DNA of 64,000 bases, taken from NCBI GenBank assembly GCA_028689735.1, contig JAQVCP010000001.1:86756-150755 (forward strand), given 5' to 3'. Below the pieces are notes generated by a model. That model did no database searches, had not been told where the DNA came from, and saw nothing but the letters and a program-made list of their open reading frames with translations. This document shows positions 18,826-27,685 of this stretch, in pieces; the stretch's first letter is position 1; every line of letters begins with the position of its first letter. Position numbers and translations under genes: made by a program. The DNA is from Hespellia sp. (GTDB lineage Bacteria; Bacillota; Clostridia; Lachnospirales; Lachnospiraceae).

Positions 18826-19724
18826 TATTCTTCTTCCTTTCCCATACGTATACAGGTCTCTGCAATTTTCTCATAATATTTTACGATTGCACTGTGATCC
18901 TCCTGACCACATCCATCAGCGTGGAGTGTCTGCAGCATTTCCATAACACTTGCCGTCAATGGAAGCGGCGCTCCTACTCCGTGTCCAGTATCCAGGGCAT
19001 TGTTCAGATCCTTGATATGTAAATCAATCTTGAAACCTGGTTTGAAATTTCCGCTGGTGATCATAGGAACTTTTGCATTCATAACCGTAGAGCCAGCTAG
19101 TCCGCCTTTGATTGCATCAAAGACCTTCATTGGATCTACACCTGCCTTTGTGCTCAGCATAAAGGCTTCGGATACGGCAGCAATGTTCAGTGCAACAATA
19201 ACCTGATTTGCCAGTTTTGTTGTGTTACCGGCACCGATTTTTCCACAATGAACCGCACTTCCCCCCATGACCATCAGAAGATCATATACTTCATTGAAGA
19301 CTTCCTTCTCTCCGCCAACCATGATAGAAAGACTGCCATCCACTGCCTTTGGTTCCCCGCCGGATACCGGTGCATCAATCATTTTCACACCCTTCGCTGC
19401 ACATGCTCTATGTACTTCCTGTGAAACCAGCGGAGCGATAGAACTCATATCAACCAAAATGGAACCTTCCCTAGCTCCCTCCAGAACTCCATCCTTCCCC
19501 ATTACAACCTCTTTTACCTGCGGGGAGTTTGGCAACATGGTAATGATAATGTCACTTAACCCCGCTACCTCTCTGGCTGATTTTTTTTCATCAGCTCCTG
19601 CCTGCACCATTAGGGCAACATTTTCTTTTATAATATCATACACTGTGACCTCATAGCCTGCTTTTAATAAATTCTTTACCATTGGTTTTCCCATAATTCC
19701 CAAACCGATAAATCCAACCTTCAT
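18825..19724 (-). CDS. Beta-hydroxyacid dehydrogenase (GarR / HIBADH family)
   Basis: 299 residues with the family cofactor signature GFIGLGIMGKPM at the N-terminus, the substrate motif DAPVSGGEPKA near 122 and the catalytic lysine region GAGNTTKLANQ near 168. Members reduce tartronate semialdehyde to D-glycerate or oxidise 3-hydroxyisobutyrate. In a sugar operon the 2-hydroxy-3-oxopropionate reductase role is the more likely, but no matching aldolase is present, so the substrate is open. Confidence 0.86.
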   Translation of the reverse strand: MKVGFIGLGIMGKPMVKNLLKAGYEVTVYDIIKENVALMVQAGADEKKSAREVAGLSDIIITMLPNSPQVKEVVMGKDGVLEGAREGSILVDMSSIAPLVSQEVHRACAAKGVKMIDAPVSGGEPKAVDGSLSIMVGGEKEVFNEVYDLLMVMGGSAVHCGKIGAGNTTKLANQVIVALNIAAVSEAFMLSTKAGVDPMKVFDAIKGGLAGSTVMNAKVPMITSGNFKPGFKIDLHIKDLNNALDTGHGVGAPLPLTASVMEMLQTLHADGCGQEDHSAIVKYYEKIAETCIRMGKEEE

Positions 19725-19743
19725 CTTAATTCCCCCTGTCTAT

Positions 19744-20664
19744 CTAAAATTCTCTAATTACCTGTACAATGTGCTCTTTTGTCAGACCATAATAATTCAA
19801 TACATCTTCATAATTGTGTGCGCTGCTGCCAAACGTATCCTCTATCCCAATAAATTCCATTGGAATCTTGTCTCTCCGCAGGCATTCTGCGACTGCACTC
19901 CCAAGTCCGCCAACAATACTGTGCTCCTCTACTGTAATCACTGCTCGACATCCATCCACAAGCTCTTTTACTTTTTTCTGATTTAAGGGTTTAATCGTAC
20001 TTACATTGACAACCTTTACCGAGACGTTCTCCTTTACTTCCTCAGCAGCCTGCAGTGCGAGTCCAACCATATAACCAGTAGCCAGAATTACAAGGTCTGT
20101 GCCCTCCCGCAAGACAGAAGGTTCTCCAATCTTAAACGCTTTTCCTTCTTCCGTCACATTCTCGTAATCGTTGCGATTTAATCGAATATAGCAGGGACCA
20201 TCTGTTTCTACCATCGCCTTTACTGCCTCAACGGTTTCATTGGCATCGGCCGGACAAATAACAGTCATGTTCGGTATTGCTCTCATAATCGCCATATCTT
20301 CTACTGCCTGATGTGTTGCTCCATCTCCAAAATCAGATAATCCAGACGAAGAGCCACAAATCTTTACATTTAGTTTTCCGATTGCAATGGTCTGACGTAT
20401 CTGATCATAAGAACGTCCCCCTGAAAAAACTGCAAAAGAATTTGTAAATGGAATTTTCCCGGTTTGTGCAAGCCCTGCTGCCACCGAGGTCATATTGGCC
20501 TCCGCAATTCCCATCTCATAGTGTCTTTCTGGATAAGCCTCCTCAAACATTTTCCCCATCGTGGACCCTCCGAGATCCGCATCTAAAACCACGATATTTT
20601 TATTCTCTTTTCCAAGTGCCACCAGCGTATTTCCGTATGCAATTCTTTGATTATTGTATCCCAT
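19744..20664 (-). CDS. Transketolase, C-terminal subunit
   Basis: Half of a split thiamine-diphosphate transketolase; 306 residues. Contains the pyrimidine-binding domain (LDADLGGSTM, MGIAEANMTSVAAGLA with the cofactor-activating glutamate, GLSDFGDGATHQAVEDMAIMRAIPN) and the C-terminal domain (ILATGYMVGLALQAAEE, VEEHSIVGGLGSAVAE). Pairs with the N-terminal subunit 15 nt upstream. Transfers two-carbon ketol groups between sugar phosphates; some split enzymes act on special sugars. The operon context suggests a dedicated catabolic copy rather than the housekeeping enzyme. Confidence 0.92.
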   Translation of the reverse strand: MGYNNQRIAYGNTLVALGKENKNIVVLDADLGGSTMGKMFEEAYPERHYEMGIAEANMTSVAAGLAQTGKIPFTNSFAVFSGGRSYDQIRQTIAIGKLNVKICGSSSGLSDFGDGATHQAVEDMAIMRAIPNMTVICPADANETVEAVKAMVETDGPCYIRLNRNDYENVTEEGKAFKIGEPSVLREGTDLVILATGYMVGLALQAAEEVKENVSVKVVNVSTIKPLNQKKVKELVDGCRAVITVEEHSIVGGLGSAVAECLRRDKIPMEFIGIEDTFGSSAHNYEDVLNYYGLTKEHIVQVIREF

Positions 20665-20679
20665 TCTCTTAAGCCTCCT

Positions 20680-21504
20680 CTATGATAACTCTGCCAGTGC
20701 CTGCTTATAAGTTTCTTCGGTCAATTTTCCATTATGATACGAAACAACATTCTCTGCAAAGCTGACACCCTTCCCTTTTGTTGTATTAGCAATGATTACT
20801 GTCGGTTTTCCTTTGACAGAATCAGCTGCATCCAATGCACTAAGGATTTCTTCCATATTGTGACCATCAATCTCCATGACATTCCATCCAAAGCTGCTCC
20901 ATTTTGTCAGGATTGGATTAGAATTCATCCGCTCTATCACAGGGCCGTTCGCCTGCAGATTATTCTTATCCACAATAGCGACCAGATTGTCCGCTTTAAA
21001 CGCACTGGCTGCCATCGCTGCCTCCCAGATCTGGCCTTCCGCAAGTTCCCCATCGCCAATCAGAACATAGACATTTCTGTCAATCTCATCTGCCTTCATG
21101 CCTAATGCCATTCCCAGTCCTATGGACAGGCCCTGCCCCAGTGATCCTGTTCCAGCTTCAATACCCGGTGTCTTTCTCACATCAGGATGACCTTGCAAAT
21201 AAAATCCTATTTCCTTTGTCTTTTTCAAATCCTCTGTCGGGAAAAATCCAGCCTCCGACAAAGCTGCATACTGCAGGATTGCAACATGTCCTTTGCTGAG
21301 CAGAAAACGGTCTCGATCTGTGCAGCCCGGATTCTTCGGATCATATTTCATTTTGTAGAAATAAAGTGCTGCAACGATATCAGCCGAAGAGTTGGAGCCA
21401 CCAATATGACCTGCTACGTCAACACCAATGCTGACCACGACATCTCTTCTCAACTGTTTTGCCTTGTTCTCTAAATCTCGAATTAATTCTTTATTATATT
21501 CCAT
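20680..21504 (-). CDS. Transketolase, N-terminal subunit
   Basis: 274 residues covering the thiamine-diphosphate diphosphate-binding domain: GHIGGSNSSADIVAALYF near 26, SKGHVA, GSLGQGLSIGLGMALG, and the GDGELAEGQIWEAA metal-binding motif near 150, with a later NNLQANG. The listed start is ATG 21504 preceded by AGGAGTGACGG; a GTG at 21513 lies within that site. Acts with the downstream C-terminal subunit. Confidence 0.92.
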   Translation of the reverse strand: MEYNKELIRDLENKAKQLRRDVVVSIGVDVAGHIGGSNSSADIVAALYFYKMKYDPKNPGCTDRDRFLLSKGHVAILQYAALSEAGFFPTEDLKKTKEIGFYLQGHPDVRKTPGIEAGTGSLGQGLSIGLGMALGMKADEIDRNVYVLIGDGELAEGQIWEAAMAASAFKADNLVAIVDKNNLQANGPVIERMNSNPILTKWSSFGWNVMEIDGHNMEEILSALDAADSVKGKPTVIIANTTKGKGVSFAENVVSYHNGKLTEETYKQALAELS

Positions 21505-21533
21505 ACCCGTCACTCCTATGCTATATGTTGATA

Positions 21534-21546
21534 GTTGTAATACAGC
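21534..21546. promoter_or_regulatory. Possible internal GntR-type operator
   Basis: GTTGTAATACAGC, 12 of 13 positions as in the palindrome before the gntR gene (29855-29867). It lies between the GH1 and transketolase genes, adjacent to the palindrome ACAGCTAATGCTGT. No clear promoter is seen here, so it may be fortuitous. Confidence 0.35.
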
Positions 21547-21558
21547 TAATGCTGTAAT

Positions 21559-22914
21559 TTAGTCTTCTCTTATCCCGTTCATTGCTATACATTTTGCAAA
21601 CCATTTTCCACTTGCTTTCACAATCCTTTCCTGAGTATGAAAATCAACGTAAATGATTCCAAAACGACTAGTATATCCAAATCCCCATTCAAAATTATCT
21701 AGAAGGGACCAGACATAATATCCTTTGACCGGTACTCCCTTCTGTATCGCTCGATATACTGCCTTCAGGTGTTTCCTGAGATACTCTTTTCGTGCTGCAT
21801 CTTCTACGGTATGTTCTTCGGTGACCACATCTTGAAAAGATGCACCATTTTCCGTAATATATATTTTCTTCACCCCGTACTCCGTTTTTAACCGAATCAA
21901 CATCTCTTCCAGTCCATCCGGGGTAATAGGCCATTCCCTATCCGTCACCTGAAGTTCCGGTGGAATTACAGGCTCCGTCTCCAGCGGCCAACAGGTTTCA
22001 TTTCTCTTTACAAACTGATCATTATAATAATTGATTCCTAGAAAATCGAGATCCTGCCCGATTATTTCCATGCTTTTCTTGTCAAAATCCGGAATTTTAA
22101 TTTGTTTCTTTCTATATAGCTCTATCATGTCCTCTGGATATCTTTTAAAAATAAGTGGATCAAGGAACCACCGATTCAGATATCCATCCGCCCACACTCT
22201 TGCTTGTTCATTTTCTTCTGACTTCGGGTAGGCGTGTCTAGGCATGAGATTCAATGTAATTCCAATTTCACCTGCCATCTGACTCTCCCGAAAGTACTTT
22301 ACTGTCTTTCCATGAGCGAGATAGAGATGGTAAGCTACTTGCAGCGCAGTTGAGAAATCCTGAATTCCAGGTGCCTGCCTTCCCTCAAAATTTCCAAGAA
22401 AAGCAACGCAATATGGTTCATTCAGTGTAATCCATTTTCTAACTCTGGATCCTAACTTTTCAAATACGATTTTGCTGTATTCAAGAAAATAATCTGCCAT
22501 CTTTGGATTTGCCCAGCCTCCAATATCCTGCATTGCCTGAGGCAGGTCCCAATGATATAGTGTAACACAGGGCTCAATGCCTGCCTTTAAAAGTTCATCC
22601 ACTAAATCCACATAAAATTGAATTCCTTCCTCCGACACTTTTCCCGTTCCTTCCGGCAGAATTCTCGACCATGCAATTGAAAAACGATATGAGCCCAATC
22701 CAAGCTGTTTCATCAGCTGTACGTCTTCTTTATATCTGTGATAATGATCACAGGCAATCTCTCCGGTATCTCCATTTTTGATTCTTCCCGGACACTTACA
22801 GTAGCGATCCCATATGGTTTCTCCTCTGCCATCTTCCTTCACCGCACCTTCCACCTGATAAGAGGCAGTCGCCGACCCCCACAAAAAATTCTTTGGAAAT
22901 TGATATATATCCAT
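21559..22914 (-). CDS. GH1 beta-glucosidase / 6-phospho-beta-glucosidase family
   Basis: 451 residues, typical GH1 length. FLWGSATASYQVEGA near the N-terminus, acid/base Glu166 in TLNEPY, nucleophile Glu355 in YITENGAS, and SLLDNFEWGFGYTSRFG near the end. The GFGYTSRFG region and the partner ABC importer (not a PTS) argue for free glycosides rather than 6-phosphoglycosides. Cytoplasmic, no signal peptide. Together with the GH3 enzyme it indicates that an intact beta-glycoside is imported and cleaved inside. Confidence 0.93.
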   Translation of the reverse strand: MDIYQFPKNFLWGSATASYQVEGAVKEDGRGETIWDRYCKCPGRIKNGDTGEIACDHYHRYKEDVQLMKQLGLGSYRFSIAWSRILPEGTGKVSEEGIQFYVDLVDELLKAGIEPCVTLYHWDLPQAMQDIGGWANPKMADYFLEYSKIVFEKLGSRVRKWITLNEPYCVAFLGNFEGRQAPGIQDFSTALQVAYHLYLAHGKTVKYFRESQMAGEIGITLNLMPRHAYPKSEENEQARVWADGYLNRWFLDPLIFKRYPEDMIELYRKKQIKIPDFDKKSMEIIGQDLDFLGINYYNDQFVKRNETCWPLETEPVIPPELQVTDREWPITPDGLEEMLIRLKTEYGVKKIYITENGASFQDVVTEEHTVEDAARKEYLRKHLKAVYRAIQKGVPVKGYYVWSLLDNFEWGFGYTSRFGIIYVDFHTQERIVKASGKWFAKCIAMNGIRED

Positions 22915-22937
22915 AAATTTACCCCCATCTTAGAACA

Positions 22938-24104
22938 TCAGTCCATAACGCCAACATCAAGACCTGTTGGAATCGGCTCTGGCCGCGAACACCTTGTAGT
23001 AATCTGTGAAATAGTATGATCGGCGTTGAGACTTTCCAGTACTTCTGTAACATGACAGGCCAGTTCTGCGCTGGCTCTGTTCGTCCGTTTATGATCGATT
23101 GCATACGCCATATCCAGCAATCCGATTCCTCTCATATTTTTATCAGGCTGCCGATACATATGAGGCATCGTCCGGTACTTTTCCCACATTTCCGGCTGGC
23201 TTAATCTGCCTGTCGCCTGCTGATTTGATAATCCATCCACCTCATCAATCAGCGTCTCACTGCGTACCAAGCGTATCTCCCCGCTGAACTGATTTGGATC
23301 TGGTACGATCAACGTACCTTCTGTTCCATAGATCTCCAGTTTGGGGAGATTAGACAGCCATGCGTCAAAACTCATATTTATATTTGCAACCAGGTTATTT
23401 TCAAACCTCAAGATTCCAGAATAATGTGTTGCCGTCTCCACAGGTATACTCTCTCCCCGCCTTGGAGAACTGTAAATTCTTCTTTCCGCGAATCCTTTTG
23501 TCAGAAAGCAACCTGTTTCTGTAATCGGACCCAGCAATGACACTAAAGCTGTAATATAATAGGGCCCCATATCCATCATGGGTCCGCCACCTTGTTTATA
23601 AAAGAAATCCGGGGAGGGGTGCCAGGTCTCTACACCATGATTCATCATATTTGCAGTAGCACTGACTGGTTTTCCAATCCATCCCTCATCAATCAATTTC
23701 CTGCATGTCTGCAGTGCAGAGCCTAGAAAGCTGTCCGGTGCGCATCCAAGCATCACATTTTGAGATTCAGCCAGTGATACCAGCTCTCTGGCCTCTGCAG
23801 AAGTCAAGGCAAGTGGTTTCTCACAGTACACGTTTTTCCCACTCAGGATTACCTTCTTGTTTATTTCATAATGTACCTGCGAAATTGTCAGATTTAACAC
23901 AATATCAACCTGATCATCCGCTAATAATTCGTCTACCGTACACACTCTGTCAATATGATACTCCTGCGCGAGTTCTTTTGCCTTTTCCAATGAGATGTCT
24001 GCACATATAGTCACCCGAAGCTTGCTGTAATATCGCTGGATATTCGATACATATACTTTAGAAATCACACCACATCCAATTAGGCCAATTCTGGTTATTT
24101 TCAT
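22938..24104 (-). CDS. Gfo/Idh/MocA-family oxidoreductase
   Basis: 388 residues. N-terminal Rossmann fold (IGLIGCGVISKVYVSN) and the family EKPLALTSAEA motif near 95 with its catalytic-type lysine; C-terminal alpha/beta substrate domain (GGGPMMDMGPYYI). NAD(P)-dependent oxidation of a sugar or sugar alcohol hydroxyl; the exact substrate is not predictable. The start at 24104 follows GGAAGGAAAACAG; the ATG at 24137 lies next to the stop of the previous gene. Some members oxidise glycosides at C3 before cleavage, a possibility worth testing here. Confidence 0.88.
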   Translation of the reverse strand: MKITRIGLIGCGVISKVYVSNIQRYYSKLRVTICADISLEKAKELAQEYHIDRVCTVDELLADDQVDIVLNLTISQVHYEINKKVILSGKNVYCEKPLALTSAEARELVSLAESQNVMLGCAPDSFLGSALQTCRKLIDEGWIGKPVSATANMMNHGVETWHPSPDFFYKQGGGPMMDMGPYYITALVSLLGPITETGCFLTKGFAERRIYSSPRRGESIPVETATHYSGILRFENNLVANINMSFDAWLSNLPKLEIYGTEGTLIVPDPNQFSGEIRLVRSETLIDEVDGLSNQQATGRLSQPEMWEKYRTMPHMYRQPDKNMRGIGLLDMAYAIDHKRTNRASAELACHVTEVLESLNADHTISQITTRCSRPEPIPTGLDVGVMD

Positions 24105-24139
24105 CTGTTTTCCTTCCTTTGCAGTGCCCCCGTGCATGC

Positions 24140-24841
24140 TTACAGCGGCATGGGACGACCGGTTGAATCAATAAATGCTATTTTTGAATATATTTTTTTC
24201 TTTCGTTCCAAAATGTCAAGAATTCCATTGGCAATATCTTCCGGTAATGCCGGAGCATCCACGCCCCCCATATTGGTGCGCATCCACCCAGGATGAACCG
24301 CATATACCAAAATGCCGTGTTCCTTCAAAGCTTCCCTTAGTCGCTCTGAGAACATATTCAATGCTGATTTTGACATACTGTAGGGATAATTCGTTGGAAA
24401 TGCATTGATGATTGTTCCTGCTTCTGAAGAAATATTGACAATCACCTGATTATTCCCCTTCTTCAGATAAGGAAGAAACTTCTGGATCACTCTCATAGGC
24501 CCTATTGTATTCACCTCAAATGCCCTGGAAACTGCTCCCAGATCCAGTTCCTCAATTGTCTTCTCCCGTGCCTCCATAATTGCTGCATTATTAACAATCG
24601 CATCTAATTTCCAGTCTGCCTTTGCAAACATTTCTGCTATTTGAGAGACACTCTCTTCCTGAGCCACATCCATTTCCAGAATTTTTACCCGGCCTCGGTT
24701 TTTTTCCTCCATCTTTTCCAGTTTTGCTGAGACATGTCTGCGAGAATGCACAGCTGCAATAATCTCATGACCGCGGCTCAAAGCAATTGCTGCGATGCTG
24801 CTGCCTAATCCCTGACCACTCCCGGTAATCAGTATTTTCAT
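24140..24841 (-). CDS. SDR-family oxidoreductase
   Basis: 233 residues beginning MKILITGSGQGLGSSIA, with NNAAIM near 83, catalytic Ser in NISSEAGTI and Tyr/Lys in YPYSMSKSALN, and VHPGWMRTNMGG near the end. Start 24841 has AGGAGGAATCAG upstream and is favoured over 24868. Resembles carbonyl-reductase-like SDRs of broad range. Substrate unknown; position implies action on the same compound as the neighbouring Gfo/Idh and VOC proteins. Confidence 0.83.
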   Translation of the reverse strand: MKILITGSGQGLGSSIAAIALSRGHEIIAAVHSRRHVSAKLEKMEEKNRGRVKILEMDVAQEESVSQIAEMFAKADWKLDAIVNNAAIMEAREKTIEELDLGAVSRAFEVNTIGPMRVIQKFLPYLKKGNNQVIVNISSEAGTIINAFPTNYPYSMSKSALNMFSERLREALKEHGILVYAVHPGWMRTNMGGVDAPALPEDIANGILDILERKKKIYSKIAFIDSTGRPMPL

Positions 24842-24943
24842 TTTCTGATTCCTCCTGTCCTGTAACATCCGCTCATCTATAATTTTCTTTCAGAAAATGG
24901 GTTGACGATGCATGTTGAATTTTATAGAAACCCTGACACCAGC

Positions 24944-25420
24944 TTATTCCTTTGGCTTTCTTTCTTTCAACTCTACTGTAACCCCCAATTTTTCCTGTGT
25001 ATCAAAGTAGGCATATCTCTCAAATACTTTTTCTTCCACAAAGGAAAGAGGATATCCGCCTTTTTCCATGAAATCAATTTTTTCCTCAAAGCCATCGATG
25101 TAAAACGACAGGAAGCATACACCTGGTCCATTTTTATCGAGATATTCTTTCCAGGGACTTGGCTCATTATCCGCCGGTTCAACTACCTCCAGGTAAATCG
25201 GATCCAGATTTACGATACATGATTTTAATTTTGGTTTTACAGTTTCGCCCCGCATCTTCTTATAGGCACCTTCTTGCGGAACCTTATTCGGATCAGGATA
25301 ACGCACTGCTGCTTTTTCCTGAAGCTGAAAAATCTGATTATAATGCTCTGCAGCTTCCTCAATATCGTGGACAACAATTCCTATTTTGATTACTTTATTT
25401 GTACCTAGTCCTTTTTCCAT
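24944..25420 (-). CDS. VOC-superfamily (glyoxalase/bleomycin-resistance fold) protein
   Basis: 158 residues (start at the inner ATG 25420, preceded by GAGG; a GTG at 25426 is possible). Paired beta-alpha-beta-beta-beta modules; KIGIVVHDIEEAAEHYNQIF at the N-terminus and YLEVVEPA in the middle are typical of methylmalonyl-CoA epimerase/lactoylglutathione lyase relatives. Metal-binding His and Glu at the usual places appear present (His near residue 17, Glu in YLEVVEP). The reaction (epimerisation, isomerisation or lyase) cannot be told. Confidence 0.75.
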   Translation of the reverse strand: MEKGLGTNKVIKIGIVVHDIEEAAEHYNQIFQLQEKAAVRYPDPNKVPQEGAYKKMRGETVKPKLKSCIVNLDPIYLEVVEPADNEPSPWKEYLDKNGPGVCFLSFYIDGFEEKIDFMEKGGYPLSFVEEKVFERYAYFDTQEKLGVTVELKERKPKE

Positions 25421-25425
25421 GCTCA

Positions 25426-25854
25426 CTACCTCAATTCATTTAAGAATTTAACCTGTGGGGAATCTTCTCCAACCTGCATAAGCTCAATCCGATTACGGTC
25501 AGGATCTCTTACCCAGCACTGCCAGTTATTATCGATTCCAAATTTTACCGGACGGTCTAACTCTGCACCTGCGTCTGTGATCTGTTTGGCAATTGCCTGA
25601 ATATCTGAAACTTCAAAACATAAATGAGAGAATCCAATATTTGCATTGTCGTACTCGGTAAAGTTGACACCACCATAAAAAAGTTCAATAAACTGATTTC
25701 CGCCTGCATGGAGATAAACAATCCATGGCTCCCCAGTATTCGGTTCTGACATTTCAAAAGCCTTCTTAAATCCCAATACATTACAGTAAAAAGCAACTGA
25801 TTTCTCCATATCTGATACATTTAATGCTGTATGTGCTAATCCTTTTACTATCAT
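25426..25854 (-). CDS. VOC-superfamily metalloenzyme, lactoylglutathione lyase-like
   Basis: 142 residues: LAHTALNVSDMEKSVAFYCNVLGF at the start supplies the first metal His, QFIELFY the first Glu, FSHLCFEVSD the second His and RIELMQ the last Glu, i.e. the full 2-His-2-Glu set of glyoxalase-I type VOC enzymes. Adjacent to a second VOC gene with almost no gap. Likely acts on an intermediate of the imported compound, not necessarily methylglyoxal. Confidence 0.82.
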   Translation of the reverse strand: MIVKGLAHTALNVSDMEKSVAFYCNVLGFKKAFEMSEPNTGEPWIVYLHAGGNQFIELFYGGVNFTEYDNANIGFSHLCFEVSDIQAIAKQITDAGAELDRPVKFGIDNNWQCWVRDPDRNRIELMQVGEDSPQVKFLNELR

Positions 25855-25883
25855 AATTTTTTCTCCTCTATTCTCTGAATTTG

Positions 25884-26726
25884 TTATCCTTTTACTCCGC
25901 CCTCGGAAAGGCCTTTTACAAATACTTTATTGCATAACACAAATAATAAAATTACCGGCAATGATATCACGGCACCGGATGACATAATCGCTCCCCAGTC
26001 AATTATAAATTCCCCCTTAAACATGTTGATTGCAATCGGAAGTGTTCTGATACTGGCCGAGTTTGTCAGGTTCAGCGCAAATATAAATTCCTCCCAGGTA
26101 GACAGAAATGTGTAGATTGCCACGGAAACCAATCCAGGCTTCGCGATAGGAATAACGATCCTGCAAAGGGTACCCAGCTTTGTCGCTCCATCAATTCTGG
26201 CTGCCTCCTCCAGTTCTATCGGGACTCCATCAAAAAATCCTTTCAGCATCAGAGTTGCTAATGGTATGGTTATGGCCACATCCGGCAGAATCAGTGAAAA
26301 ATAAGAATCAATTAGTCCAATTTTAGAAAATACCAGATAAATTGGAATAATCAATACAACCGCCGGCATCATCTGCCCATACAAGAGTCCAACATAAAGT
26401 GCCTTTTTCCCTTTGAACCGATATCTGGAAAATCCATACCCTGCCAGACATCCCAGCACAACGGTAATGGATGTTGCCGTAATCGAGATAACTGCACTGT
26501 TCAAAAATGCTCTTGGAATCCCACTGTCCAGCAAGACTCTCAGATAATTCTCCAGTGTCACATGCTGAATCATGAAAGTCGGGGGAGATGTGTAAATCTC
26601 GGATTGTCCTTTTAAAGAAGAGTCAAACATCCATAAAATTGGAAATACAGAAATGACAACCATCACGATTAGACAGATATAGGTGCCTATCGTTTTCATC
26701 GCTTCTTTCTTTTTGTTTTTTATCAT
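25884..26726 (-). CDS. Carbohydrate ABC transporter permease (MalG/UgpE type)
   Basis: 280 residues, six predicted membrane segments, with the inner-membrane permease motif EEAARIDGATKLGTLCRIVIPIAKPG near residue 180 (EAA loop that contacts the ATPase). CUT1 family importer subunit, typical for di- and oligosaccharides or glycosides. The start overlaps the MalF-like gene by 4 nt (ATGA). No ATPase gene is in the operon; these systems often borrow a shared MsmK-type ATPase encoded elsewhere. Confidence 0.92.
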   Translation of the reverse strand: MIKNKKKEAMKTIGTYICLIVMVVISVFPILWMFDSSLKGQSEIYTSPPTFMIQHVTLENYLRVLLDSGIPRAFLNSAVISITATSITVVLGCLAGYGFSRYRFKGKKALYVGLLYGQMMPAVVLIIPIYLVFSKIGLIDSYFSLILPDVAITIPLATLMLKGFFDGVPIELEEAARIDGATKLGTLCRIVIPIAKPGLVSVAIYTFLSTWEEFIFALNLTNSASIRTLPIAINMFKGEFIIDWGAIMSSGAVISLPVILLFVLCNKVFVKGLSEGGVKG

Positions 26727-27631
26727 GACTCATCACCTCCAATACTGGACTTTATGTAAATCGTGCTAAAAATTGCTACAATAATGAAAAGGATACTGCT
26801 CGCTGTTGCCGCATTTCCAAAATTGAAGTTCTGAAATGCTTCTTTATAAATGAACATCGACAATACCTGTGATGATGTACCCGGACCGCCTCCTGTCAAC
26901 ACAAAGATAAAAGTAAATGCATTCAGCGTCCAAATCGTTAATAATAAAACTACGGTCTTACAGGTTCCGGCAATATGCGGCCATGTCACAACCTTAAAGC
27001 AGTTCCATGAATTCGCACCATCTACCACAGCTGCATCCTCCAAACTTTTCGGTACTGATTGAAGAGATGCCTCGATGTATAGAATTACAAGCGGGAACAT
27101 TTTCCATGTGTTCACAATGATTGCTGAGATTAATGCCAGCGACTTACTTCCGGTCCACGGGAGAGCCTTATCAATAAAGCCTGCTGTAATTAAAATTTGA
27201 TTTAAAATTCCAAAATCGGAATGATACATCCACTTCCATACCATACTGCCGATGACCGCCGGCAGTACCCATGGAAGCATGATCAGACATCTCCAAACAC
27301 CTCGAAATTTTACTCGGTCCTGAGAAAGCACCAATGCACAGGCAAAACCAATTGCAAATTGAAATAGTACACTGAAAAAGGTCCATACTATCGTGTTTTT
27401 TAATGCATTCAGAAAGCTGTCGCTCATAAGAAGATGTTGATATTGTTCCAGCCCCACAAATTTCCATTCAGGACTATAAATTGTTTTCTCGAAGAAACTT
27501 AAGACAATATTATACACCAGCGGAAAAAGCATCACGGAAGCCACAACCAGGAGAGCTGGCAAAATAAATAACATACCACTATTCTTATGATTTAATTTCT
27601 TTCTTTTTATTTTCATTCTTACTTTCTCCAT
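26723..27631 (-). CDS. Carbohydrate ABC transporter permease (MalF/UgpA type)
   Basis: 302 residues, six membrane segments and the EAA-type loop LEDAAVVDGANSWNCFKVVTWPHI near residue 200. Forms the channel with the MalG-like subunit. A sequence CCTGTAATACAT at 27639-27650 just upstream resembles the operator half of this operon. Confidence 0.92.
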   Translation of the reverse strand: MEKVRMKIKRKKLNHKNSGMLFILPALLVVASVMLFPLVYNIVLSFFEKTIYSPEWKFVGLEQYQHLLMSDSFLNALKNTIVWTFFSVLFQFAIGFACALVLSQDRVKFRGVWRCLIMLPWVLPAVIGSMVWKWMYHSDFGILNQILITAGFIDKALPWTGSKSLALISAIIVNTWKMFPLVILYIEASLQSVPKSLEDAAVVDGANSWNCFKVVTWPHIAGTCKTVVLLLTIWTLNAFTFIFVLTGGGPGTSSQVLSMFIYKEAFQNFNFGNAATASSILFIIVAIFSTIYIKSSIGGDES

Positions 27632-27685
27632 CGTTATTCCTGTAATACATTTTGCAGTTCTGGCATCCGCCAGAACTATCTGTGA